From Hyphomicrobiales bacterium (GTDB lineage: Bacteria > Pseudomonadota > Alphaproteobacteria > Rhizobiales > Rhizobiaceae), in NCBI GenBank assembly GCA_900469475.1, contig UBXG01000019.1:1-64000 (forward strand): 64,000 bases of DNA. Reading direction: 5' to 3'. The position numbers and the translations under genes are program-made. This document shows, piece after piece, positions 37,588-46,743 of this stretch. The notes under the pieces are model-generated. The model saw only the letters and a list, made by a program, of their open reading frames with translations, ran no database searches and had not been told where the DNA came from. Position 1 is the first letter of the stretch; each line of letters starts with the position of its first letter.

Positions 37588-39108
37588 TCAACGCTTCGCA
37601 GTCAGACCGATGCCCGCCTGGAGTTGACGGGTGCTGTCGCCAACGTCTCTGGTCGTCAGTTGATAGCCGACATTGCCGGTGAGATCGAGGTAACGGTTGA
37701 TTCCCCAGGTCAGGCCGAAGGCGGCGTCATATTCGGTTTCATCGGCGGCGTTGCCATTGGAGGGGTAGTCGCGCCAGATCGTTCCGCCCGTCAGCTTGGC
37801 GGTGAGATCGTCGCGCAGCTGATGGGCCACGGTGCTGGTCAGTTGGTAAGCGGTGTAGCCGCTGAGACCGGCCGTCGTTGAAGGCTGGACCGTCGTCGAA
37901 AGGCCGACACTGATATCGGTGCCGCGCTGTGGCGACCAGGCGAGGCTGCCGTCGATCGTCGGCGAGTCGACCGAACTCAGGCGCGAATCGTCGAATTCCG
38001 TGTGTTGGTAGCCGAAGCCGAGCTCGCCCTTGAATTTTTCACCGAGGTCGACTTCGACGCCGCCCTTGCCGCCATAGCTCTGATTAGAGCGGGCATAACC
38101 GTTGCTGTCGCGCGTCTGGTCGTAGACGGCGCGCCCGAGATCCACTTCGACGAAGGGAATGATGGCAGGCGATAGCTCGTACCCGATACGGCCGCGCCAG
38201 GTTCCGGCCGTCTGGTTGCGGTCGCTAAGGGTAACCGTCGTCCCATCCGAAAGCACGGCGTTGGAATAGACACTGCGTGTCAGCGCCACGGCCGTCGTGC
38301 CGCGCAGCAGGCCGAAATCGCGTTCCAGTGAGAGACCGGCCGTATATTGGTTGACGGCGGATTGTTTCGAGGCGCCGGCGATTGCATTCGGATCGCTGGT
38401 GTCCTCGCGGTAGAATTGATAGCCGGCGGTGACATGTGCTGTCGTGTCGGCGGGAAGATCCAGGCGCAGGTCGGCATTCAGATTGACTGTCGGTTTCTCT
38501 TCGCCCGTGCCGCCGACGTTCCTCTGCCAGACGCCTTCGCCGGTGATGGTCAGCGCGTGGCGATCCCAATCCGATGTCAGGGTGCTGCGCAGGTCGGTCT
38601 GCAGGAAAGTGCGGTTGTTCTTGACGTCGCCGGTGCGATCCCGCTCGATATTGACCGACTGATTGATCGAGGGGCGCAGGGTAAAGGTGCCGAGCGGTAT
38701 ACCCTGGGCGTCGGCGCGACCTGGATATTGGCGAGCCTTAAGACCGTCGACGGCAGATTCCCGCTGGTTCACGCGGCGCAGGTCGTTATCCAGCGTCGAG
38801 CCGGTGGTCGTGGGGTCGATACCGGTGAGGCGCAGCGGCGCGTTCAATGGCGCGTCGTTGGAGGTCGATGTCTGGTTTGCCGGTGCGGTTGCCTGGCTGT
38901 CGGCGGTGGTGGGTGCGGCGCTCGGATCCGTCGAGGAAGCCGAGGTCGGGGCAGGCAAGGTATCGTCGAGGTTCTGATCTGGCGGCAATGATTGCGCATG
39001 GATCGGCAGTGGAAGGGCAAATGCGATACCCCAGCCGAGCAGGGCGGAACTCGCCCATGCCGTCAGCCGGAGGGCACCATGACCCGCCTTGTCCTTGCCG
39101 ATGCCCAT
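37588..39108 (-). CDS. Outer-membrane beta-barrel protein (BBP2_2 family)
   Basis: A 506-residue exported protein. The signal peptide has its hydrophobic run at residues 16-37 and ends I-H-A-Q. It is followed by a Thr/Ser/Ala/Pro-rich disordered stretch to about 110, then a repetitive beta-barrel of about 350 residues with alternating polar/hydrophobic strands and an aromatic or basic C-terminus (G-I-G-L-T-A-K-R). This is the layout of the putative beta-barrel porin-2 family that is often linked to polysaccharide loci. The location between galU and the KDO-pathway isomerase agrees with a role in surface polysaccharide export or anchoring, but this is inference. Confidence 0.78.
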   Translation of the reverse strand: MGIGKDKAGHGALRLTAWASSALLGWGIAFALPLPIHAQSLPPDQNLDDTLPAPTSASSTDPSAAPTTADSQATAPANQTSTSNDAPLNAPLRLTGIDPTTTGSTLDNDLRRVNQRESAVDGLKARQYPGRADAQGIPLGTFTLRPSINQSVNIERDRTGDVKNNRTFLQTDLRSTLTSDWDRHALTITGEGVWQRNVGGTGEEKPTVNLNADLRLDLPADTTAHVTAGYQFYREDTSDPNAIAGASKQSAVNQYTAGLSLERDFGLLRGTTAVALTRSVYSNAVLSDGTTVTLSDRNQTAGTWRGRIGYELSPAIIPFVEVDLGRAVYDQTRDSNGYARSNQSYGGKGGVEVDLGEKFKGELGFGYQHTEFDDSRLSSVDSPTIDGSLAWSPQRGTDISVGLSTTVQPSTTAGLSGYTAYQLTSTVAHQLRDDLTAKLTGGTIWRDYPSNGNAADETEYDAAFGLTWGINRYLDLTGNVGYQLTTRDVGDSTRQLQAGIGLTAKR

Positions 39109-39305
39109 GTTGTTTATATCTGACCCTGCTGGAAATGACCTAAATTCTTACTCAAGTGTAAAGGCGCGTGGTTAACGGTTGGTTGCCAAGCGATGGCAAC
39201 AAGAACGGGTTCGAGAATATTTGTCGGGAAGATGTTGCAGGCTGTCGCATCGCTATAAGTCGATCTTTGGTGGACAGATTTGCCGAAAAGCGTTAGGCCT
39301 CGCTC

Positions 39306-40301
39306 ATGAACAAGAGAGCTGTAAGACTCATCGAGAATGGTGCGATCGAATCCGCGATGCGAACGATCGAGACCGAGAGACGGGGCATGGAAGCGCTGGA
39401 ACGCGCACTGACCAACGGTCTGGCCGAGCCTTTCAGCCGCGCGGTGGAGATCATAGGCGATATTTCCGGCCGTGTGGTGATCACCGGCGTCGGCAAGAGC
39501 GGCCATATCGGCAACAAGCTCGCCGCAAGCCTGGCGTCCACGGGTACGCCGGCATTCTTCGTGCACCCGGTCGAAGCCAATCACGGCGATCTCGGCATGA
39601 TCACGCAGCACGATGTCATCATCGCCATATCGTGGGGCGGCGAGAGCGCCGAACTGCGTGGCATCATCAGCTATTCACGCCGTTTCTCAATCCCCATGAT
39701 TGCGATCACTGCCGGCGAAACTTCTACGCTTGCGCGCGAATCGGATGTGGTGCTGCTGCTTCCCAAGGAGCAGGAGGCCTGCCCGCATGGGCTGGCGCCG
39801 ACGACATCGACGCTGCTGCAGCTTGCCATCGGCGATGCACTGACCGTCGCCTTGCTGGAGGCGCGCGGTTTTACGGCCGAAGATTTCCGTACCTTTCATC
39901 CGGGCGGCAAGCTCGGTGCCAGCCTCTCGCATGTTGCCGACATTATGCACAAGGGCGACAGCGTGCCGCTCGTTAAGCTTGGAACCGGCATGCCGGAAGC
40001 GGCGATGACGCTGTCGAAGATGCGGTTCGGCTGCGTGGGCGTGATCGATGATGATGGTTGCCTGTGCGGCATCGTCACCGATGGCGATATCGCCCGCAAT
40101 CTCGGCACCAGCCTTGCGGAGAAGCTGGTCGACGAGGTGATGACCCCCAATCCGAAAACGGTGAAGGAAACGACGCTGGCGACGAGTGCCATGGCCGTGC
40201 TCAACCGCCACAATATCTCGGCTCTGATGGTCATCGATGAAGCGCGCCGGCCGATCGGCGTCGTGCATTTCCACGATCTGCTGCGGATCGGCGTCGCCTG
40301 A
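39306..40301 (+). CDS. kdsD: Arabinose-5-phosphate isomerase (KpsF/GutQ family)
   Basis: A 331-residue sugar isomerase. An N-terminal SIS domain (residues about 40-190) carries G-V-G-K-S-G-H-I-G-N-K and H-P-V-E-A-N-H-G-D-L-G-M; two CBS domains follow from about 210, with I-V-T-D-G-D-I-A-R. It interconverts D-ribulose 5-phosphate and D-arabinose 5-phosphate, the first step of KDO synthesis for lipid A core and capsular polymers. It is convergent with the nfeD gene, whose stop abuts its own with no gap. The family length and both domains are complete. Confidence 0.93.
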   Translation: MNKRAVRLIENGAIESAMRTIETERRGMEALERALTNGLAEPFSRAVEIIGDISGRVVITGVGKSGHIGNKLAASLASTGTPAFFVHPVEANHGDLGMITQHDVIIAISWGGESAELRGIISYSRRFSIPMIAITAGETSTLARESDVVLLLPKEQEACPHGLAPTTSTLLQLAIGDALTVALLEARGFTAEDFRTFHPGGKLGASLSHVADIMHKGDSVPLVKLGTGMPEAAMTLSKMRFGCVGVIDDDGCLCGIVTDGDIARNLGTSLAEKLVDEVMTPNPKTVKETTLATSAMAVLNRHNISALMVIDEARRPIGVVHFHDLLRIGVA

Positions 40302-40760
40302 TCAGATCGGTTCGACCGTGAGCTCGCGGCCGTTGCTGGCGACCACCTTGACGCGGGTGCCGACAGGCAGGTCCGGTCCGCTGACGGTCCAATAGGTATC
40401 GTTCAGGCGAATGCGCCCGCGGCCTTCGGCAATCGGCTGGTCGAGTGTTGCCGTGCGGCCAACCAGGCTGGCGCTGCGCTGGTTCAGGAATGGCTCGTCG
40501 GTCGCCTGGTTGTTGTTATAGAAATAGCGGCGGCCGATGAGGGCGACGATCACCGCTGTGGCGGCGAAGACCAATCCTTGTACCTGCCAGGCCCAGAAGC
40601 TGCTTTCCCAAAACAGAAGCGACAAGGCGCCGACGATAATCGCGGCGAGCCCGATCCATACCAGGAAGAAGCCGGGCAGGATCAGTTCGGCGGCAAGCAG
40701 CACCAAACCCACGAGCCACCAGCTCCAAGGCCCGAGTTCGACGATGAGATTGTCGAACAT
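40302..40760 (-). CDS. NfeD family membrane protein
   Basis: A 152-residue protein with two or three membrane helices at residues 13-75, followed by a soluble OB-fold domain (L-V-G-R-T-A-T-L-D-Q-P and G-R-I-R-L-N-D-T-Y-W-T-V). Short NfeD proteins work with SPFH/stomatin partners in membrane microdomains. The SPFH gene is directly upstream in the same operon: only one base separates its stop from this ATG. The function is in membrane-protein quality control or microdomain organisation. Confidence 0.9.
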   Translation of the reverse strand: MFDNLIVELGPWSWWLVGLVLLAAELILPGFFLVWIGLAAIIVGALSLLFWESSFWAWQVQGLVFAATAVIVALIGRRYFYNNNQATDEPFLNQRSASLVGRTATLDQPIAEGRGRIRLNDTYWTVSGPDLPVGTRVKVVASNGRELTVEPI

Positions 40761-40761
40761 G

Positions 40762-41775
40762 TCAGCTCTCCTTCGGCGTCAGCGGGTTAATCGAAGGCGT
40801 CGTGCGGGTAGGGCCGGAACGCGGACGAGGAGGTTGCGATGTGCCGCCATCGCCATTATCGCCGAAGACTTCGCGGGCGATAGCGCCGATGCCACCAAGA
40901 GAACCGATGATGGAGCTCGCCTCCATCGGCATCAACACGATCTTGGAATTGCCCGCGGAGCCGATCGCAGTCAGCGCTTCGGTATATTTCTGGGCGATGA
41001 AGTAGTTGATTGCCTGCACATTACCTTCTGCAATCGCTTCGGACACCACGCGGGTCGCCTTGGCTTCGGCCTCGGCCAGTCGTTCGCGCGCTTCGGCATT
41101 GCGAAATGCTGCTTCGCGCTGACCTTCGGCTTGCAAAACGGCCGCCTGCTTCGCGCCCTCGGCGCGGAGAATTTGCGCGTTGCGCAGACCTTCCGCCTCC
41201 AGGACCTGGGCGCGCTTTTCGCGTTCCGCCTTCATCTGCCGGCCCATAGCGTCAACCAGGTCTTTCGGTGGTTGAATGTCCTTGATTTCGACGCGCGTTA
41301 CCTTGATGCCCCAGGGCTCCACCGCCTCGTCGACCACGCGCAGCAGTCGTTCGTTGATGGCATCGCGATTAGACAAGAGCTCATCAAGATCCATGGAGCC
41401 CATGACGGAGCGGATATTCGTCTTGGTGAGGTTGAGGATCGCGGTTTCCAGATTGGTGATCTGATAGGCAGCCTGCGCCGCATTCAACACCTGGAAGAAT
41501 GCTACCGCATCCGCGGAAACGCTCGCATTGTCCTTCGTGATGACTTCCTGGGTCGGCACGGCCAACACCTGTTCCATCACGTTCATTCGCACCCCGATTG
41601 TTTCGATGAAGGGTACGATCAGATTGAGCCCCGGTTCCAGCGTTCGGATATAGCGTCCGAAGCGCTGAACTGTGTACCGATAGCCTTGTGGTACGGTCTT
41701 GATGCCTGCGAACAGCACCAGAACGACGAAGATCACCAAGGCGATCACAACGATGCTGAAACCACCGACTACCAT
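40762..41775 (-). CDS. SPFH/stomatin-like membrane protein (QmcA type)
   Basis: A 337-residue protein. A single N-terminal membrane segment (residues 4-26) is followed by the SPFH domain with G-Y-R-Y-T-V-Q-R-F-G-R-Y, then a coiled-coil rich in Ala/Glu/Arg (about 200-260: E-A-E-G, R-A-E-G, Q-A-E-G repeats), and a Pro/Gly/Thr tail. It belongs to the QmcA/stomatin group that forms cage-like oligomers in the inner membrane. The ATG at 41775 is chosen for its G-G-A-G-G-A ribosome site; the longer frame adds 16 residues. The NfeD partner follows immediately. Confidence 0.93.
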   Translation of the reverse strand: MVVGGFSIVVIALVIFVVLVLFAGIKTVPQGYRYTVQRFGRYIRTLEPGLNLIVPFIETIGVRMNVMEQVLAVPTQEVITKDNASVSADAVAFFQVLNAAQAAYQITNLETAILNLTKTNIRSVMGSMDLDELLSNRDAINERLLRVVDEAVEPWGIKVTRVEIKDIQPPKDLVDAMGRQMKAEREKRAQVLEAEGLRNAQILRAEGAKQAAVLQAEGQREAAFRNAEARERLAEAEAKATRVVSEAIAEGNVQAINYFIAQKYTEALTAIGSAGNSKIVLMPMEASSIIGSLGGIGAIAREVFGDNGDGGTSQPPRPRSGPTRTTPSINPLTPKES

Positions 41776-42074
41776 CGAACTCCTCCATGGACGCACCCGC
41801 CTCAACAGGTTCGCGTCGCCCAAACCGCTGCCATTCGGCCTCCCTATGCTCGGTCGAGCTCATGAGGCGGCAGCTCAATCAGATGTGGTGGGTTAGCATG
41901 TTCTCAGCAAGTGAGGAATGGGGCTACAGCGGACGTTTTGCTGCGAGCCGATCAAGCAATCGTCGTCCGGGTCTTGCGCCCGGCGATTGATATTCATACC
42001 TTATATGGAATTTCCGGCTCCGCTGCCTCGCAGCCTTTTCGGGCCAAGCCATCGCGCATCATCAGGGTGAAGCT

Positions 42075-42983
42075 ATGAACTTAGATAGGACCTTGCGGTC
42101 GGTTGTGGCCGTGCACGCCTCAATTCCGGAAGACGCCTTTACGGCGGCAACGCTCGGCATCCGCAGGGAAGGCAGTGGCGTTGTCATCCGCGGTAACGGC
42201 CTGGTGCTGACGATAGGCTATCTGATTACCGAAGCGGAAGAGGTCTGGCTCACGACCAATAGTGGCCGTGTCGTGCCTGGCCATGCGCTCGCTTACGATC
42301 AGGAAACGGGATTTGGTCTTGTGCAAGCGCTCGGGCCTCTCGATGTGCCCGCCCTCGAATTCGGCGACGCCGACAAGGCCGAGATCGGTGATGAAGTCGT
42401 TGTTGCTGACGGGATCGGTCAGTTCGTCGAGGCGAAGATCGTCGCAAAGCAGGAATTTGCCGGCTATTGGGAATATCTGCTTGATGAGGCAATCTTTACG
42501 GCGCCCGCCCATCCCTCCTGGGGTGGCGCGGCTCTTGTCGACGAAGACGGCAAGCTTCTCGGTATCGGCTCGCTGCACTTGCAGATGGCGACGGAGAAGG
42601 GCGATAGCGCGGATATCAACATGATCGTGCCGATCAATCTGCTGATGCCGATCCTGGACGATCTGATCAAGCGCGGTCGGGTCAACAAGCCTCCGCGGCC
42701 CTGGCTCGGCGCCTTCTCAGCCGAAAGCAATGGCGAAGTCGTCGTCATGAGCGTCGCGGAGGGCGGCCCGGCGGCCAAGGCGGGCTTGCGTCGCGGCGAC
42801 GTCATTTCCGAAATCCGCGATGGCGAGGTCGACGGGCTCGCCGATTTCTATCGCAAGATCTGGGAAAGCGGCCCGGCGGGTTCCGAGATCCCCATGCGTA
42901 TATTGCGCGATGGCAGAGAGGCCTGGCTGCGCGTCAAATCCGCCGACCGCGGCAGCTTCCTCAGAAAGCCGCAGCTCCAGTAG
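42075..42983 (+). CDS. HtrA/DegP-like protein lacking catalytic residues (PDZ-containing)
   Basis: A 302-residue protein built like an HtrA serine protease (trypsin-like domain about 30-190, PDZ domain about 205-290 with W-L-G-A-F and G-L-R-R-G-D-V-I) but with all three triad positions replaced. Where HtrA has T-N-x-H-V it has T-I-G-Y-L; the Asp site T-D-L-A reads T-G-F-G; and G-N-S-G-G is P-S-W-G-G. No signal peptide is present, so it is probably cytoplasmic. It is therefore likely a pseudoprotease acting as a binding or scaffold protein. It diverges from the SPFH/NfeD operon, suggesting a shared role in membrane-protein surveillance, which is inference. Confidence 0.8.
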   Translation: MNLDRTLRSVVAVHASIPEDAFTAATLGIRREGSGVVIRGNGLVLTIGYLITEAEEVWLTTNSGRVVPGHALAYDQETGFGLVQALGPLDVPALEFGDADKAEIGDEVVVADGIGQFVEAKIVAKQEFAGYWEYLLDEAIFTAPAHPSWGGAALVDEDGKLLGIGSLHLQMATEKGDSADINMIVPINLLMPILDDLIKRGRVNKPPRPWLGAFSAESNGEVVVMSVAEGGPAAKAGLRRGDVISEIRDGEVDGLADFYRKIWESGPAGSEIPMRILRDGREAWLRVKSADRGSFLRKPQLQ

Positions 42984-42991
42984 GATTGCGT

Positions 42992-43011
42992 CGCCGGGAT
43001 CAATCCCGGCG
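42992..43011. terminator. Bidirectional intrinsic terminator
   Basis: A 9-bp stem (42992-43000 with 43003-43011) around a tight loop, followed by CTTCGTT on the plus strand. It is shared by the HtrA-like gene and convergent hemH. Confidence 0.65.
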
Positions 43012-43017
43012 CTTCGT

Positions 43018-44052
43018 TCAAGCCCAGCCGAGCAGCTCCCGCCGCACCACCTTCTCCAGCACGTTCATGCCGTCTTCGCTGTCGTTGAGACAGGGGATAT
43101 GGGTGAATTTATCGCCGCCATTGTGATGGAAGGATTCGGCTGCCTGCTCGGCGATCTCTTCCAGCGTCTCCAGGCAGTCGGAGACGAAGCCTGGATTGAG
43201 GACGGCGATACGCTTGGTGCCCGCCCTGGCAAGCTCTTCCACCGTCTTGTCCGTATAGGGCTGCAGCCATTCCTCCGGGCCGAAGCGGGACTGGAACGTA
43301 ACCATGAACTGATCTTCGGATAGGCCGAGCTTCTCGCGCAGCAGCCTGCCGGTTTTCTGACAGAAACAGTAATAGGGATCGCCGAGCTTGAAGTAGGACA
43401 TTGGTATGCCGTGGAAGGACGCGATGATCTTTTCGGGCTGCCAGTCCAGCGTCGAGAGGTGCCGGTTCACGGAATTGGCGAGCGCCTCGATATAGGTCTC
43501 GTCGTCGTGATATTGCGGCACGGTGCGGATTGCCGGCTGCCAGCGCATCTTTTGGAGCTTCTCGAAGGCCTTGTCGTTGACCGTCGCCGTCGTTGCAGCC
43601 GCATATTGCGGATAGAGCGGAAAGAGCACGATGCGCTCGCAGCCATCGTCCTTCAGCGCCTGAATGCGATCGGCGATCGAAGGCTGACCATAGCGCATGG
43701 CCCAATCGACCTTGACGTTGGGTAGGTCGCGCAGGCGCTCGGCCATCAGGTCTGACTGGTTACGGGTATAGGTGCGCAGATAGCTCTCGTTCTTGTCCTT
43801 GTTCCAGATCGTCTCATAGGCCTTGCCGACCTTCTGCGGCCGGGTGTTGAGCACGATGCCGAATAGGATCGGGTACCATTTCCAGCGCGACCACTCGATG
43901 ACGCGGCGGTCGGTCAGGAATTCGCGCAGGTAGCGGCGCATCGAAGAATAATCGGTGCCGTCTGGCGTTCCGAGATTGACGAGCAGCACGCCGACCTTGC
44001 CGTATTTCACGCTGGGGTGACCGGGTGAAAGCGTGGTCAGGTCTGCTGTCAT
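43018..44052 (-). CDS. hemH: Ferrochelatase
   Basis: A 344-residue ferrochelatase. Conserved motifs include L-L-V-N-L-G-T-P near the start, the active-site His in S-F-H-G-I-P, and the F-Q-S-R-F-G-P-E-E-W-L block. It inserts ferrous iron into protoporphyrin IX, the last step of heme synthesis, at the inner membrane. The ATG at 44052 has a G-A-G-A-G-G site and gives the family-typical N-terminus; the longer frame would add 30 residues. Transcribed alone. Confidence 0.95.
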   Translation of the reverse strand: MTADLTTLSPGHPSVKYGKVGVLLVNLGTPDGTDYSSMRRYLREFLTDRRVIEWSRWKWYPILFGIVLNTRPQKVGKAYETIWNKDKNESYLRTYTRNQSDLMAERLRDLPNVKVDWAMRYGQPSIADRIQALKDDGCERIVLFPLYPQYAAATTATVNDKAFEKLQKMRWQPAIRTVPQYHDDETYIEALANSVNRHLSTLDWQPEKIIASFHGIPMSYFKLGDPYYCFCQKTGRLLREKLGLSEDQFMVTFQSRFGPEEWLQPYTDKTVEELARAGTKRIAVLNPGFVSDCLETLEEIAEQAAESFHHNGGDKFTHIPCLNDSEDGMNVLEKVVRRELLGWA

Positions 44053-44098
44053 CGACTGAATTCCTCTCAAGATACGGAGCACTTCACATAAGAATAAA

Positions 44099-44126
44099 AG
44101 CCGGTCCGGGAAAGCCCGGACCGGCT
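44099..44126 (-). terminator. Intrinsic terminator after the 5'-nucleotidase gene
   Basis: A 12-bp GC-rich stem (44099-44110 with 44115-44126), four-base loop and, on the minus strand, TTTTATTCTTA right after it. It lies 22 bases past the stop. Confidence 0.88.
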
Positions 44127-44148
44127 GGAGTAAGCGAGACAAATCGTC

Positions 44149-46245
44149 TTACTTGGCCGGAATCTTCAACTTTTCGCCGACCGACAGGTGATGCGGCTTG
44201 ATGTTGCGGTTGGCCGCCACGAGTTTGTGCCACTGGCTGGCGCTGCCATAATAGGTCTTGGCGAGATCCCAGAGCGTGTCGCCGGCGACGACGACGTGGG
44301 TTGTGGGTGTCTTTGGCGGTTCGTTGCCCTTTGCCTCCGGCGTCGCTGTTGCCGGAGCTGTGGCCGTGGGTGCGGAGGTCGCCGGGGTTTCCGCCGCTGG
44401 AGCTGAGGTGGCGGGTGTCGAGGCTGCCGGATCCGATTTTGCCGGAGCGGACGGTGTCGCAGTCGGGTTTGCCGGCATGGTGGTAGTTGGCGTTGTCACC
44501 GTGGGAGGTGAGGAGGCCGGAGGGGTGGTCGTGGATGAGGCGCCGCCACCCGTAGCAGCTGCTGCCGCCTTCTGCTCCGGTGCTGTCTGCGTGGTATCGG
44601 CGGGCTTTGCGGGTTCCGGCTGCGCAGCTGGCGCTGCCGCGGCTATCTGGGTTATGCGGCCGTCCGTGTAGGGCTTGTAGGGATTATGCGCGCCGAGATA
44701 GTCGGCGACCACCGATTCCAGATTGGGGCCGAAGTCATAGGCGTTCTTGCCGTCCTTGGCGAAGACTGTATAGCCGTCACCTCCGGCGCGCATATAGTTG
44801 TTGCTGACGACACCATAGGTCTTCTCCGGGTCGATCGGCTTGAACTCGGTGCCTTCCTGCACCTCGACCGAGACCAGACGGTTGCCCGGCGGCTTCGATT
44901 TGTCGAAGCTGTATTTGAGGCCGGCAACCTGCGGGAAGCGGCCCGCGCCGTCGTCGATCTGGCTGAGGCCGTTTTCGAGCGCCGCCTTCACGTCCGCGCC
45001 AGTTAGCTGGAAGGTCGCAACCGTGTTCTGGAAAGGCAGCACGGTTAGCACGTCGCCCATGCTGACATCGCCGGCGCCGATTGAGGCGCGCAAGCCGCCG
45101 CCGTTCTGGATGGCAATGGAGATTCCTTGCGCCTTGGTGCGGTCGAGCATCGCATCGGCGACGAGATTGCCCATCGAGCATTCCCGAACGCGGCAGACTT
45201 CACGCGCGCCTTCGATCGGCTCCTGCGAATTGCCGATGATCTTCTTGCGCAGTTCCTGGATCGGTTTCGCCATCTCCTGCACGCGTGCAAGGATCGTTGG
45301 ATCGGGCTTGATGGAGGAATCGAGCAGGATCGGATCGCCCTTGGCGTCCTTGACGGCGCCATTGTCGTCGAAGGTGACGACGATGTCGCCGAGATATTTG
45401 CTGTAGGACGCGGCCTGGACGACGGGCACCTTATAGCCGGCCGGATTGTCAACCATGGTCGGGTAGGGCCCGGCTGCCTTCTGGTCGGTATTCGACAGGA
45501 GCGTGTGCGAGTGGCCGCCGACGACGACGCTGACGCCGGCGATCTTGGCGATCTTCTCGACATCGCGCGGATAGCCGACATGAGTGAGCGCGATGATCTT
45601 GTTGACGCCTTGCGATTTCAGGGCATCGACTTCGGCACTGATGGCGGCAGCATCGTCAGTGATCTTCACATGCGGGCCGGGAGAGGCAAGTTCCGGTGTT
45701 TCGGTTGTCACCGCACCGACGATACCGATCTTCTGGCCGCCGATATCGAGCACGATCGACTTCTTGATGCGTTCCCCCAGCTTCGACTGGTCGTCGACCA
45801 CCAGATTGGCCGTCACGACGGGGAACTGCGCCTTGTCGAGGAAAGCGGCAAGCGGGCCTTCGCCATCGTCGAACTCATGATTGCCGACCGTCATGGCATC
45901 GATCTTCATGTCATTGAGGAATTCGACTTCGGCAGCGCCCTTGTAGGTCGTGTAGAATAGGGAGCCCTGGAAGTTGTCGCCGGCATCGAGGACGAGGACG
46001 TTCTGGCCGGCAAGCGCGGCGCGGCGCTGGTCGATGATGGTCTTCAGCCGGGCTGCGCCGCCGAAGCACTCGTTCTTGGCTTCTTCTTCTGCGGAGCACG
46101 TCGCGTCGAACTTGTTGATCGACTCCACGCGCGAATGGAAATCGTTGAAGTGCAGGATGTTGAGCTGATAGTCCGCGAAGGCGGCGCTGGTGCTCAGCGC
46201 CAGCAGCGTGGCGGCCAAAAGACCCACTCCGAAGGGCTGCTTCAT
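44149..46245 (-). CDS. Periplasmic 5'-nucleotidase/metallophosphatase with C-terminal LysM domain
   Basis: A 698-residue exported protein. A signal peptide (residues 1-24, ending A-F-A) precedes an UshA-like metallophosphoesterase domain with L-H-F-N-D-F-H-S, G-D-N-F-Q-G-S, G-N-H-E-F-D and G-G-H-S-H-T metal sites. Then come the 5'-nucleotidase C-terminal domain (Q-N-G-G-G-L-R), a long Thr/Ala/Pro linker (about 525-645) and a LysM module near the end (V-V-A-G-D-T-L-W-D-L-A). The LysM would tether it to peptidoglycan, an unusual addition to a nucleotidase. The ATG at 46245 is preferred over the long upstream frame because of its A-G-G-A-G-A site and the signal peptide. Confidence 0.88.
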   Translation of the reverse strand: MKQPFGVGLLAATLLALSTSAAFADYQLNILHFNDFHSRVESINKFDATCSAEEEAKNECFGGAARLKTIIDQRRAALAGQNVLVLDAGDNFQGSLFYTTYKGAAEVEFLNDMKIDAMTVGNHEFDDGEGPLAAFLDKAQFPVVTANLVVDDQSKLGERIKKSIVLDIGGQKIGIVGAVTTETPELASPGPHVKITDDAAAISAEVDALKSQGVNKIIALTHVGYPRDVEKIAKIAGVSVVVGGHSHTLLSNTDQKAAGPYPTMVDNPAGYKVPVVQAASYSKYLGDIVVTFDDNGAVKDAKGDPILLDSSIKPDPTILARVQEMAKPIQELRKKIIGNSQEPIEGAREVCRVRECSMGNLVADAMLDRTKAQGISIAIQNGGGLRASIGAGDVSMGDVLTVLPFQNTVATFQLTGADVKAALENGLSQIDDGAGRFPQVAGLKYSFDKSKPPGNRLVSVEVQEGTEFKPIDPEKTYGVVSNNYMRAGGDGYTVFAKDGKNAYDFGPNLESVVADYLGAHNPYKPYTDGRITQIAAAAPAAQPEPAKPADTTQTAPEQKAAAAATGGGASSTTTPPASSPPTVTTPTTTMPANPTATPSAPAKSDPAASTPATSAPAAETPATSAPTATAPATATPEAKGNEPPKTPTTHVVVAGDTLWDLAKTYYGSASQWHKLVAANRNIKPHHLSVGEKLKIPAK

Positions 46246-46391
46246 CTGTTTCTCCTGTTGGTCATTGCAATCCGGCCCGCCAATGCCCGAGGCGGTCCCC
46301 CATGCCGATGTTTCCATCCCGGCGGAGCGAGCGCAAGTAAAAGCTGTTGGCTTCATTCGGATTTTACAAAGAAGCGAAATGGCCCGCCGGA

Positions 46392-46715
46392 TCAGGCGCA
46401 GGCTTCGACGGAGGCTGCACCATAGGATTCGCGCAGCGCCGCAGCGGCATTCCAGCCGACGGAGCAGAAGACGAGCGCACAGCAGAGGAAGGCGACAAGA
46501 TGCAGGCGCCGATTCCGCCTCCGGTAAAGCAGGATGGCGCCGACCCCGTAGACGAGCAAAGCCGGTATGGCGAAGAGGAGGATGCTCGCTGGGCCGTCGC
46601 AATCAAGGGCGTCGATGCCCTGAGCCCGATAGCTGTTTACAGGGAGGACCGTCGCCATAATGGCGACGGGCAATGCCGCGACAAGTGCCAGATAGAGGAT
46701 CAGCATGCCGCGCAT
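46392..46715 (-). CDS. Small membrane protein of unknown function
   Basis: A 107-residue protein with three likely membrane helices (about residues 4-25, 45-62, 72-95) separated by short loops and a basic segment Y-R-R-R-N-R-R. Three cysteines are present. No signature motif is recognised. It sits between the 5'-nucleotidase gene and the Omp10-like gene on the same strand; spacing does not prove an operon. The overlapping upstream extension of the nucleotidase frame and the plus-strand frames here are shadows. Confidence 0.65.
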   Translation of the reverse strand: MRGMLILYLALVAALPVAIMATVLPVNSYRAQGIDALDCDGPASILLFAIPALLVYGVGAILLYRRRNRRLHLVAFLCCALVFCSVGWNAAAALRESYGAASVEACA

Positions 46716-46743
46716 GATGTCTTATCCGTCCATCGGGTCTCTA

